Shown here: positions 57,486 through 64,000 of the stretch, piece by piece | Layout of the letters: each line of letters opens with the position of its first letter | How positions within the stretch are numbered: position 1 is the first letter of the stretch | DNA from: Galbitalea sp. SE-J8 | Lineage (GTDB): Bacteria; Actinomycetota; Actinomycetes; Actinomycetales; Microbacteriaceae | Direction of reading: 5' to 3' | DNA length: 64,000 nt | NCBI RefSeq assembly: GCF_030345695.1 | Contig: NZ_JAUASV010000017.1 | Location: forward strand, 1 to 64,000 | The notes under the pieces: generated by a model | Database searches by the model: none | What the model saw: the letters and a program-made list of their open reading frames with translations, nothing else | Told to the model about the DNA's origin: nothing | Position numbers and translations under genes: made by a program

Positions 57486-57570
57486 CCCGAAAACGAAGGA
57501 GAACCCGGGTGGTCGCGCGAGAAACGGGGTGGATACCGCGCCCTCGGCACGGTTCTCCTTCGTTTTCGGG
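57486..57570. repeat. 85-bp paired inverted repeat, family A copy 5
   Basis: Arms at 57486-57501 and 57555-57570, spacer 53 nt. Here pairing extends four bases inward (AACC with GGTT), giving 20-bp arms. The right arm abuts the ribH stop codon, so this copy lies directly at the 3' end of the riboflavin operon. Confidence 0.94.
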
Positions 57571-58044
57571 TCAGCCGCGGATGCCGCGCAGCGACACAGC
57601 CGTCGCGACCGCGGCGTAGGCGGCCTCGGCCCCCTTGTCCTCCGTCGAGTCCGGGTAGCCGGCCCGGTCGAGACCCTGCTGCTCGTCGTCGAGGGTGAGC
57701 ACGCCGAAGCCGACGGGCTTGCCCGTGTCGAGGGCGACGCGCGTGAGGCCGTCGGTCGCGGCCGCGCTCACGTACTCGAAGTGGGGAGTGCCGCCGCGCA
57801 CGATGACGCCGAGCGCGACCACCGCATCCGCGCCCGCATCGAGGGCCGCCTTCGCGAGCACCGGCAGCTCGAAACTGCCCGGCGCCGGCACCACGTCGTA
57901 GTCCGCGCCGACCGCGTCGAGCGCGCGCTTCGCGCCCGCGAGCAGCCCCGTCGCGATGCTCTCGTGCCACTGCCCGGCGACGATCGTCACGCGGATGCCG
58001 CGCCCGTCGATGCCGTTCGCGTCCGGTGCGCCCTCGCCGCTCAT
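57571..58044 (-). CDS. ribH: 6,7-dimethyl-8-ribityllumazine synthase
   Basis: Condenses 5-amino-6-ribitylaminouracil with dihydroxybutanone phosphate to lumazine, the penultimate riboflavin step. The 157-residue protein has RVTIVAGQWHESI, VPAPGSFELPVLAKAAL and ALGVIVRGGTPHFEYVS, the three blocks around the active site, and ends near DSTEDKGAEAA. It overlaps ribBA by 4 bp and is the last gene of the operon. Confidence 0.96.
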   Translation of the reverse strand: MSGEGAPDANGIDGRGIRVTIVAGQWHESIATGLLAGAKRALDAVGADYDVVPAPGSFELPVLAKAALDAGADAVVALGVIVRGGTPHFEYVSAAATDGLTRVALDTGKPVGFGVLTLDDEQQGLDRAGYPDSTEDKGAEAAYAAVATAVSLRGIRG

Positions 58045-59405
58045 GAGTTCCGTCCTTCCGTGGCCGCAGACCCGGCCGTCGTCGTCCCCGCGGACCGCCC
58101 CGCAGCCCCGGCCGTCGTCGTCCGCGACCCGGCGCCGTTCGCGAGCACCTGCTCGTCGAGGGCGTCGTTGGCGGGCAGCAGGTGCCCCATCCGGTCGCGC
58201 TTCGTCTCGAGGTAGCCCTCGTTGAACCGCCCGACGCCGACGACGAGCGGCACCTGCTCGATGACCCGGATGCCGCGCTCGGTGAGCTGCTGCAGCTTCT
58301 CCGGGTTGTTGGTGATCACCCGCGCCTCGCTGATGCCGAGGTCCTCGAGGATCGCGACCGCCGCACCGTAGTCGCGCCCGTCGGCCGGGAAGCCGAGGGC
58401 GATGTTCGCCTCGAGCGTGTCGAGTCCCCGCTCCTGCAGGGCGTAGGCCTTGAGCTTGTTGACGAGCCCGATCCCGCGACCCTCATGGCCGCGCATGTAG
58501 ATGACGACGCCCTCGCCCGCGGCCTCGATCGCGTCGAGCGCGGCGTCGAGCTGCGGGCCGCACTCGCACTTGAACGAGCCGAAGATCTCACCCGTCGCGC
58601 ACTCGGAGTGCACGCGCAGGAGCGTGCCGTTCGCCGGGTGTCCCTTGACGACGGCGATGTGGTCGGCGCCGGTCTGGCGGTCGCGGTACGCCCGGAACCG
58701 GAACGTGCCGTGGTCGGTCGGGATGCTCGTCTCGACCTCGAAGTCGACGCGCGGACTCTCCGGCACGACGACAGCGCACGGCGTCGGCTCGTCCGGGTGC
58801 TCGGCGTCGAGGAAGCGGATGAGCTCCTCGATCGTGATGACCGGCACGCCGTCCCGCGCCCCGAGCTCGAGCAGCTGCGGCAGGCGCATCATCTCGCCGT
58901 CGTCGCCGACGATCTCGCCGATCGCGCCGACGGGGGAGAGCCCCGCGAGCTTCATGAGGTCGACGGCCGCCTCGGTGTGCCCGGCGCGCTCGCGCACGCC
59001 CCCCGGCACCGCGCGCAGCGGCAGGATGTGGCCGGGACGGTGCAGGTCGCCGGGCGTCGAGCCGAGGTCGGCGAGCACGCGCAGGGTGCGCGCGCGGTCG
59101 CTCGCGCTGATGCCCGTCGTCACCCGGTCCGCGCTGTCGACGCTGATCGTGTAGTTCGTGCCGCGGGGGTCCTCGTTGGCGGTGACCATGATCGGCAGTT
59201 CGAGGCGGTCGGCGATCTCATCCGTCATCGGGGCGCAGATGAAGCCCGATGTGAGCCGGACCATCCACGCGACGGTCTCGCGCGTCGCGAGCTCGGCGCT
59301 GATGATGACGTCGCCCTCGTTCTCGCGGCTCTCGTCGTCCGCGACGATGATCGGCTTGCCCGCGCGCAGCGCGGCGAGCGCCTCGGGGATCCCGGCGAGA
59401 CTCAT
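58041..59405 (-). CDS. ribBA: Bifunctional DHBP synthase / GTP cyclohydrolase II
   Basis: Makes 3,4-dihydroxy-2-butanone 4-phosphate (RibB, residues 1-205) and opens GTP to the first pyrimidine (RibA, residues 215-410). RibB signatures are VADDESRENEGD and the LHRPGHILPLRA loop; RibA has HSECATGEIFGSFKCECG, whose cysteines bind zinc, and MRGHEGRGIGL. The last 45 residues are an Ala/Gly/Thr tail (AGSRTTTAGAAGRSAGTTTAG) not found in most relatives. It overlaps both neighbours by 4 bp. Confidence 0.96.
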   Translation of the reverse strand: MSLAGIPEALAALRAGKPIIVADDESRENEGDVIISAELATRETVAWMVRLTSGFICAPMTDEIADRLELPIMVTANEDPRGTNYTISVDSADRVTTGISASDRARTLRVLADLGSTPGDLHRPGHILPLRAVPGGVRERAGHTEAAVDLMKLAGLSPVGAIGEIVGDDGEMMRLPQLLELGARDGVPVITIEELIRFLDAEHPDEPTPCAVVVPESPRVDFEVETSIPTDHGTFRFRAYRDRQTGADHIAVVKGHPANGTLLRVHSECATGEIFGSFKCECGPQLDAALDAIEAAGEGVVIYMRGHEGRGIGLVNKLKAYALQERGLDTLEANIALGFPADGRDYGAAVAILEDLGISEARVITNNPEKLQQLTERGIRVIEQVPLVVGVGRFNEGYLETKRDRMGHLLPANDALDEQVLANGAGSRTTTAGAAGRSAGTTTAGSAATEGRNS

Positions 59406-60112
59406 GACCCGCTCCCTTCGTGGTTGTCGCCCACAACTCCGACGAGCTCGGCCGACCCGGAGATGCCCGCGGAACCCCGGCCGGCCTCATCGGCACCGCC
59501 GGCGACCGCCGTCCGGAACTGCAGCATGCGCTCGACGTGGCGAGCGAGGATGTCGGTCTCGATGTTGACGGCGTCGCCGACCGCGAGCGCGCCGAGGGTC
59601 GTGGCGGTGAGCGTCTCGGGGATCAGGCTCACCTCGAACCAGCTGCCGGCGGCATCCGCCGGCCCGACCGCGGAGACCGTGAGACTCGTGCCGTCGATCG
59701 CGATCGAGCCCTTGTGCGCGACGAGCGGCCCGTGCTCCGGATCGAGCGAGAAGCGGATGACCCGCCACTTCTCACCGTTCTCGATGCTCAGCACGGCGGC
59801 CGTGCCGTCGATGTGGCCCTGCACGATGTGGCCGCCGAGGCGGTCGCCGACCTGCGCGGCGCGCTCCAGATTGACGCGCCCGCCCGCAGCGGGGAACGGC
59901 TTCGCGACGTCGCTCGTCTCGGCCATGACGTCCGCGGTGAACCAGTCCTCGCCCTGCTCGACGATCGTCAGGCATACACCGCTCACGCTGATCGAGTCGC
60001 CGTGCCGCGCCCCCTGCACGGCGAGCGGCGCGCGCACGGTGATGCGGGCCGCGTCGGCACTCGGCGCCCAGGCCGTGACCTCGCCGACCTCCTCGATGAT
60101 TCCGGTGAACAT
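59402..60112 (-). CDS. ribE: Riboflavin synthase, alpha chain
   Basis: Converts two lumazine molecules to riboflavin. The 236-residue protein shows the duplicated barrel: MFTGIIEEVGEVT starts the first half, DSISVSGVCLTIVE is its middle, GHIVQGHIDGTAAV begins the second half, and IAIDGTSLTVSAV is its middle. About 25 extra Gly/Ser residues follow the normal C-terminus. The ATG overlaps the ribD stop (TGATG). Confidence 0.95.
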   Translation of the reverse strand: MFTGIIEEVGEVTAWAPSADAARITVRAPLAVQGARHGDSISVSGVCLTIVEQGEDWFTADVMAETSDVAKPFPAAGGRVNLERAAQVGDRLGGHIVQGHIDGTAAVLSIENGEKWRVIRFSLDPEHGPLVAHKGSIAIDGTSLTVSAVGPADAAGSWFEVSLIPETLTATTLGALAVGDAVNIETDILARHVERMLQFRTAVAGGADEAGRGSAGISGSAELVGVVGDNHEGSGS

Positions 60113-61263
60113 CAGTGCTGCTCCTTCGGTGCCTCGCGACGCGGGGCGGGTTGTGCGGTGATGAGAACGTCCTCGCCGAGCGATTCGATGCCCGTGAAGA
60201 CGAAGCGGTGCTGGTTGGCGATCGTGGCGACGCCGGCATCCGTGATCGCGGCGCGCGGTCCGCCGATGATCGTCGGGGCGAGGTAGACGAGCAGGTCGTC
60301 GACGAGCCCTGCCGCGACGAACGCGCTCGCGAGGGTCGGGCCGCCCTCGACGTAGAGCGAACGGATGCCGCGCTCGAACAGGTCCGCGAGCGCGGCCCGC
60401 AGGTCCCGGGTGCGCAGCTCGACGAGCGGCTTCGGGTGGCGACGCAGCCGCGCGTCGGCGGGCACCGCGCGCTCGCCAATCACGACGGGGACCGGCTGCT
60501 TCGGGCTCAGCTCGCCCGCATCCGCCCGCGCGGTGAGGCTCGGGTCGTCGGCGAGCACGGTGCCCGTGCCCACCGCGATCGCGTCGTGCGCTGCGCGCTG
60601 CTCGTGCACGCGCTGGCGCGCGGCGGTGCCGGTGATCCACTGGCTCGTGCCGTCGGCGGCGGCCGCGCGGCCGTCGAGGCTCGACGCCCACTTGACCGTC
60701 ACGAACGGACGCTGCTCCCGCACGGTGATGAGCCACGCGCGCAGGAATGCGGCGGCCTCCTCCGCGTCGACGCCGCCCTCGACCGCGACGCCCGCGACGC
60801 GCAATGTGTCGGCGCCGCCGCCGGCCGCCGGGTTGGGGTCGTCGAGCGCGTAGACGACCCGGCTCACGCCCGCCGCGACGAGAGCGCGCGAGCACGGACC
60901 GGTGTGGCCCGTGTGGTTGCACGGCTCGAGGGTCACGTAGGCGGTGAGACCGGTGGCGTCCGGGGCGCCGTCGGGTTTCGTCGGCAGCTGCGAGAGGGCG
61001 TCGACCTCTGCGTGCGGGGTGCCGACCCCGCGGTGCCAGCCCTCCGCGACGACGCGACCGGCGGCATCCGCGAGCACGCAGCCGACCCGCGGGTTGATGC
61101 CGCGCGGACCGTTCGCGGCGAGGCTCAGCGCGCGGCGCATCAGCTCGAGGCGGGGGTCGCGCGGCTCGACGTCGAGGGCGTGCGGCGTCGGCGCGCTTGG
61201 GCGCGCGCGATCGGCACCGGCCGCCTCGTCGGGGCGGCGCTCGCGATCGGCGCTGGCGGTCAT
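60112..61263 (-). CDS. ribD: Bifunctional riboflavin biosynthesis protein RibD
   Basis: The deaminase (N-terminal) and reductase (C-terminal) that process the pyrimidine made by RibA. The 383-residue protein has the zinc site HAEVDAL and PCNHTGHTGPC, then the reductase blocks VKWASSLDGRAAAADG, VGTGTVLADDPSLTAR and YVEGGPTLASAFV. A Lys/Arg/Pro-rich stretch of about 40 residues precedes the deaminase. ATG at 61263 is preceded by CAGGAGA. It is the first gene of ribD-ribE-ribBA-ribH and lies 88 bp after the FMN riboswitch. Confidence 0.95.
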   Translation of the reverse strand: MTASADRERRPDEAAGADRARPSAPTPHALDVEPRDPRLELMRRALSLAANGPRGINPRVGCVLADAAGRVVAEGWHRGVGTPHAEVDALSQLPTKPDGAPDATGLTAYVTLEPCNHTGHTGPCSRALVAAGVSRVVYALDDPNPAAGGGADTLRVAGVAVEGGVDAEEAAAFLRAWLITVREQRPFVTVKWASSLDGRAAAADGTSQWITGTAARQRVHEQRAAHDAIAVGTGTVLADDPSLTARADAGELSPKQPVPVVIGERAVPADARLRRHPKPLVELRTRDLRAALADLFERGIRSLYVEGGPTLASAFVAAGLVDDLLVYLAPTIIGGPRAAITDAGVATIANQHRFVFTGIESLGEDVLITAQPAPRREAPKEQH

Positions 61264-61351
61264 CCGGGTCTCCTGGTCGGGACTCCGGGGATGACGGGTC
61301 GCGGATGCCTCGGGCATCCCGCCCAGCGCCAGCGCCCTCGCGGGCCCGACG

Positions 61352-61515
61352 CTCGTGCTGCCTCCCATCCGGACTTCGTGGCGCTGTTCTCACGAACTGC
61401 GTCACGTCACCGTCGGTGCCGGAGTTCCACCGGCTCAACCGGCGCTCGCCGTTTCGGGCGGGCGCGCGGGTCGCGGACTATCACCGCCGGTTCGGACTCT
61501 CACCGACCCCGGAGC
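61352..61515 (-). promoter_or_regulatory. FMN riboswitch (RFN element)
   Basis: Read on the minus strand it shows the RFN signature in order: GGGGTCGGTGAGAGTCCGAA, CCGGCGGTGATAGTCCGCGA, GAGCCGGTGGAACTCCGGC, ACCGACGGTGAC, and AGTCCGGATGGGAGGCAGCA near the end. FMN binding should switch off ribD-ribH. Between the aptamer and ribD lies GGATGCCCGAGGCATCC, a perfect hairpin (61303-61319) without a U-tract. The ribD ribosome-binding site is downstream of it, so control of translation is at least as likely as termination. Confidence 0.95.
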
Positions 61516-61530
61516 ACGTTTCTGTCGACG

Positions 61531-61536
61531 AGTGTA
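61531..61536 (-). promoter_or_regulatory. -10 box of the riboflavin operon
   Basis: TACACT on the minus strand lies 15 bp before the aptamer, so transcription would start about 61524. The -35 region is weak. Confidence 0.6.
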
Positions 61537-61571
61537 ACGCGGGGGCGCCGCGCGTATTCCCGGGCGCCCGC

Positions 61572-61657
61572 GTTCAGAACTCCTGTGCGGCTCGGCCGGA
61601 TCGGCCGATTCTGGGCTCGGGCGGGCGGCCGGGCTCTCCTCCACAGGAGTTCTGAAC
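61572..61657. repeat. 86-bp paired inverted repeat, family B copy 3
   Basis: Perfect 15-nt arms GTTCAGAACTCCTGT (61572-61586) and its complement (61643-61657) with a 56-nt spacer. It lies between the riboflavin promoter and the Vsr-like gene, 56 bp before that gene's ATG. Confidence 0.94.
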
Positions 61658-61713
61658 GAGCAGATTCGCCGGCGAGCGGTCGAGGCGCGTCCGCGAGCGC
61701 GATCCTCCCGGGC

Positions 61714-62526
61714 ATGAACGAGACCACGATCGCCACCCGCACCGAACTGCTCGCCGCCGGATGGACGGCGCGCAGCATCACCGAGGCCGTGCGTTCGGGC
61801 GCCATCGTCCGCCTGCGCAACGGCGTGTACGCCTCGGCCGGGTGCGACCCGAGCGTCGCACTCGCGGTGCGGGTGGGCGGCGTGCTCGGCTGCGCGAGCG
61901 CGCTCACCGCGCTCGGCGTCTGGACCCAGTCCCGCGGCCCGGTGCACGTGCAGCTCGACGGCCGGGCGTCGCGGATCCGCCGAGCTCCCCACGGCACGGT
62001 GCTGCACTGGCACACCGCACCGCTACCGGGCACGCGCGTGGCCGCCCACCCGATCGACGCGCTCGCCGACGCGTGCCACTGTCTCCCGTTCGAGTTCGCG
62101 GTCGCGAGCATCGACAGCGCGCTCAACCTCGGCCTCATCTCGCGCACGGACCTCGAGGTCTTGAGCGCCGCGCTCCCGCGCCGGCTCCGGCGCATCGTCG
62201 CTCGCGCGGACGGCCGGTGCATGTCGGGCACCGAGACGATCCTGCGGCTCGCCCTGGAGGACGCCGGAATCGCCTTCGTCCCGCAGGTGCGGATCCCGGG
62301 CGTCGGCACCGTCGACTTCGTCGTCGCCGGCCGGATCGTCATCGAGGTCGACAGCCACGCGTGGCACGACTCCGACGAGGCGACATCGCGGGACTACGAC
62401 CGCGACCTCGCGGCCGCTCGCGCGGGCTACATCGTGCTGCGGCTGCGCTACGAGCACGTCATGTTCCAGCTCGACGCCTCCATGGCCGCGGTGCGATCAC
62501 TCGTGGCTCTCGTTCAGAACTCCTGA
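61714..62526 (+). CDS. AbiEi-like N-domain plus Vsr-like/DUF559 nuclease-fold protein
   Basis: A 270-residue protein of a type that is common and multi-copy in actinobacteria. Residues 1-45 (TELLAAGWTARSITEAVRSGAIVRLRNGVY) are a winged helix like the AbiEi antitoxin N-terminus. The C-terminus has a PD-(D/E)xK/Vsr-like core: Glu in SGTETILRLAL, then VDFVVAGRIVIEVDSHAWHD and later YDRDLAAARAGYIVLRLRYEHV. Acidic residues are kept, so it could cut DNA. It is flanked on both sides by family B repeats, and its last codons (V-Q-N-S-stop) are made by the left arm of copy 4. Cellular role unknown. Confidence 0.8.
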   Translation: MNETTIATRTELLAAGWTARSITEAVRSGAIVRLRNGVYASAGCDPSVALAVRVGGVLGCASALTALGVWTQSRGPVHVQLDGRASRIRRAPHGTVLHWHTAPLPGTRVAAHPIDALADACHCLPFEFAVASIDSALNLGLISRTDLEVLSAALPRRLRRIVARADGRCMSGTETILRLALEDAGIAFVPQVRIPGVGTVDFVVAGRIVIEVDSHAWHDSDEATSRDYDRDLAAARAGYIVLRLRYEHVMFQLDASMAAVRSLVALVQNS

Positions 62527-62597
62527 CGAATCGGCCGCCTCGGGTCGCGAACCGGCCGAACCGCCCCGCCTGCGCCGATCGATCAGGAGTTCTGAAC
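62512..62597. repeat. 86-bp paired inverted repeat, family B copy 4
   Basis: Arms GTTCAGAACTCCTGA (62512-62526) and its exact complement (62583-62597), spacer 56 nt. The arms encode the last residues V-Q-N-S and the stop codon of the convergent genes on both sides, the Vsr-like gene on the plus strand and the HAD gene on the minus strand. Confidence 0.95.
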
Positions 62598-63316
62598 GCC
62601 GGCCAGCGGTGGCAGCTCGCCGAGGGAGTGGATGACGTGCGCCGCTGCCGCGGACGCCTCCGTGCGCTCGGCGATCGTCGCCGTGTGCAGACGGTCGATC
62701 CAGACGCCGACGAGCCCCGCGCGGCAGGCGCCGATGACATCTGTGCGCAGCCGGTCGCCGACGTACATCGCCTCGGCTGCAGCGACGCCCGCCGCCTCGC
62801 ACGCGGCCGTGAAGATTCGCGGGTCGGGCTTCGCAGCGCCGAACTCACCGGATGCGACAACGGGTGACATGCGGTCGGCGAGGCCGATCGCCTCGAGTTC
62901 AGAGTCTGAGACCCCAGCTCGCCGTTCGTGATGATCCCGGTCGCAATGCCCGCCGCGTCGAGCGCATCGAGGCACGGAGGCACGTCGCCGTGCAGCGTCC
63001 ACGACTCGACGTAGTCGGCCTAGTAGGCCTCCCACCAGAGCCGAGCGCCGGCGTCGTCGGCGACGAGCTCGCCGAGTCCGTGCGGGCCGAGAAACGCGCG
63101 TGCCCTGGCGAACCGCTGGCCCTCGGAGTCGAGCTCACCCGCGAGATAGCGGTGGTAGTGCTCTTCCTCGAGCGCGCGCCAGCGCTCCACCTCCGCGAGG
63201 GCGTCGACGCCGACGAGCTCGGGATGTCGCGTGATCGTTCGTGCGATGCCCCCGTCGACCGCTGCGCGATGAGCGAACAGGGTGTCATCGAGGTCGAACA
63301 GAACCGCGCGGATCAC
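62583..63316 (-). pseudogene. Broken HAD-family hydrolase
   Basis: GTG at 63316 starts IRAVLFDLDDTLFAHR after the initiator, the phosphatase motif I (DxDxT-type). The frame runs to an in-frame TAG at 63022-63020, directly after LWWEAY. The same frame then continues with ADYVESWTLHGDVPPCLDALDAAGIATGIITNGELG (motif II), after which about one base is out of phase near 62910-62925. The rest (LEAIGLADRMSPVVASGEFGAAKPDPRIF, motif III, then AEAMYVGDRLRTDVIGACRAG) is in another frame and ends in V-Q-N-S-stop from the repeat. With a nonsense codon and a frameshift it cannot make a normal enzyme. Its start overlaps the GNAT stop (GTGA). Confidence 0.83.
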
Positions 63317-63876
63317 GCCGGCCAGCCGAGCTTCGGCTCCCGCGATGCTCCCGCGCGCAGCTCGCCGTGCCAGCACTCGATCGCCTCGCCGGTGCGCGAC
63401 GGCACCCGCCCGGGACCGACGCCGGTGAACGCGAAGCCCGTCTTCCGGGCCACGGCCATCGACGCGACGTTGCCGACGACGCACTCCCAATGCACGGATG
63501 CCGCGCCGCCCGCGTCGAGCGCCCAGCCGCACACCGCCTCCACGGCGCGCGGCATGATGCCCTGGCCGCGGTGCGGGGCGCCGAGCCAGAAGCCGATGCC
63601 GCGGGCGCGGTTCGCGCCGACGCCGAGGCCGACGACTCCGAGCAGCGGCGCACCCGGCGCGTGCCGGATCGCCCAGGTCAGCTCGCTCTCGGATCGCCAC
63701 CACTCCGGCACGAGGCTCTCGACGAAGCCGACGGCATGCTCCCGTCGATAGGGCCAGGGCGTGGTCAGGTATCGCTCGAAGGTCGGGTCCTGGCAGTAGG
63801 CGGTGATGGTCTCGACATCAGTCTCGAGCGGGCGGTCGAGCGTCAGGCCATCCGCGACGAGCGCGAAGGGCTTCAT
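63313..63876 (-). CDS. GNAT-family N-acetyltransferase
   Basis: A 187-residue acetyltransferase of the RimJ/RimL type. LTLDRPLETDVETITAYCQDPTFERYLTTPWPY is the usual first strand and helix, and GIGFWLGAPHRGQGIMPRAVEAVCGWAL is the acetyl-CoA-binding motif (R/Q-x-x-G-x-G/A variant as HRGQGI). VHWECVVGNVASMAVARKTGFAF is the conserved NxxSxxxxxKxGF region. The substrate is unknown. It overlaps the trpS stop (TGATG), so it is translationally coupled to trpS. Confidence 0.87.
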   Translation of the reverse strand: MKPFALVADGLTLDRPLETDVETITAYCQDPTFERYLTTPWPYRREHAVGFVESLVPEWWRSESELTWAIRHAPGAPLLGVVGLGVGANRARGIGFWLGAPHRGQGIMPRAVEAVCGWALDAGGAASVHWECVVGNVASMAVARKTGFAFTGVGPGRVPSRTGEAIECWHGELRAGASREPKLGWPA

Positions 63877-64000
63877 CAGCGCCGCCGAAGGAACCCGACC
63901 CGATCGTAGACCTCGGCGAGCTTCGCGTCGGCGATGTCCGACGCCCGCGCCGCGGACGCTGCGAGGATGCGGTCGAGCTCGGCCGGGTCGTCGAGGAGTT
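63876..64000 (-). CDS. trpS: Tryptophanyl-tRNA synthetase, C-terminal end
   Basis: Only about 40 residues of the 3' end lie in the window: LLDDPAELDRILAASAARASDIADAKLAEVYDRVGFLRRR. The DRVGF ending and the preceding helix match the C-terminus of actinobacterial TrpS. The rest lies beyond the window edge on the same strand. It leads an overlapping set with the GNAT and HAD genes. Confidence 0.8.
   Translation of the reverse strand, partial: LLDDPAELDRILAASAARASDIADAKLAEVYDRVGFLRRR

Noticed and set aside
61714-62526. Complete type IV toxin-antitoxin pair around the AbiEi-like protein
   Set aside because: No nucleotidyltransferase toxin (AbiEii type) is adjacent. The N-domain alone does not make a toxin-antitoxin system.

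Overview
The window is one contiguous chromosomal stretch of a very GC-rich actinobacterium, most likely a member of the Microbacteriaceae. The base composition, frequent GTG starts, many 1- to 11-bp gene overlaps, the order dnaX-recR-lysC-asd, a Tad/Flp pilus cluster next to topA-tmk-holB, a 6C small RNA and an MHS-type transporter all fit. Nothing looks like a prophage, plasmid, insertion sequence or CRISPR array.

Layout. 1-12.2 kb: the end of dnaX, recR, lysC (with an internal start for a beta subunit), asd, two tandem SGNH hydrolases, malate:quinone oxidoreductase, a three-gene signalling cassette (sensor kinase, membrane protein, response regulator), thymidine kinase, two small proteins and a MarR regulator. 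12.3-20 kb: tRNA-Pro, a metallophosphoesterase and two tandem class A penicillin-binding proteins, separated by DUF4177/RidA genes and a repeat-rich gap. 20-30.3 kb: acs, 6C RNA, the pilus genes, topA, tmk, holB. 30.3-36.4 kb: two paralogous secreted alpha/beta-hydrolase lipoproteins and a large NIDO-domain surface protein. 36.5-45.5 kb: tRNA-Thr, cueP, an oxidoreductase, two DacB-type proteins (one has lost all its catalytic motifs), nicotinamidase, an RNA methyltransferase, rhodanese, Lrp and RidA. 45.8-57.3 kb: an ABC exporter, a small HTH protein with a compact promoter/operator, a branched-chain-type ABC importer (with LivH and LivM fused) co-transcribed with a luciferase-like monooxygenase and two peroxidase-like proteins, then an MFS transporter. 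57.5-64 kb: ribD-ribE-ribBA-ribH under an FMN riboswitch, a Vsr-like/DUF559 protein, a decayed HAD phosphatase, a GNAT protein and the 3' end of trpS.

The least explained feature is a set of short paired inverted repeats between genes. Five copies are exactly 85 bp: 16-nt arms (CCCGAAAACGAAGGAG and its complement) around a 53-nt spacer of constant length but variable sequence. A second family (arms GTTCAGAACTCCTG) has two 86-bp copies that flank the Vsr-like gene and supply the stop codons of two convergent genes, plus longer copies at 55.5-55.8 kb that interrupt or abut members of the first family. A third 102-bp pair lies at 16.85 kb. They behave like REPIN-type non-autonomous elements, but no RAYT transposase is present here.

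Two further patterns recur. Tandem duplications of 17-115 bp extend out of gene 3' ends and include the stop codon (holB, cueP, rhodanese, Lrp/RidA, the CMD gene). At least eleven genes have a TANNNT -10 hexamer 6-8 nt before the start codon, which is the signature of leaderless transcription.
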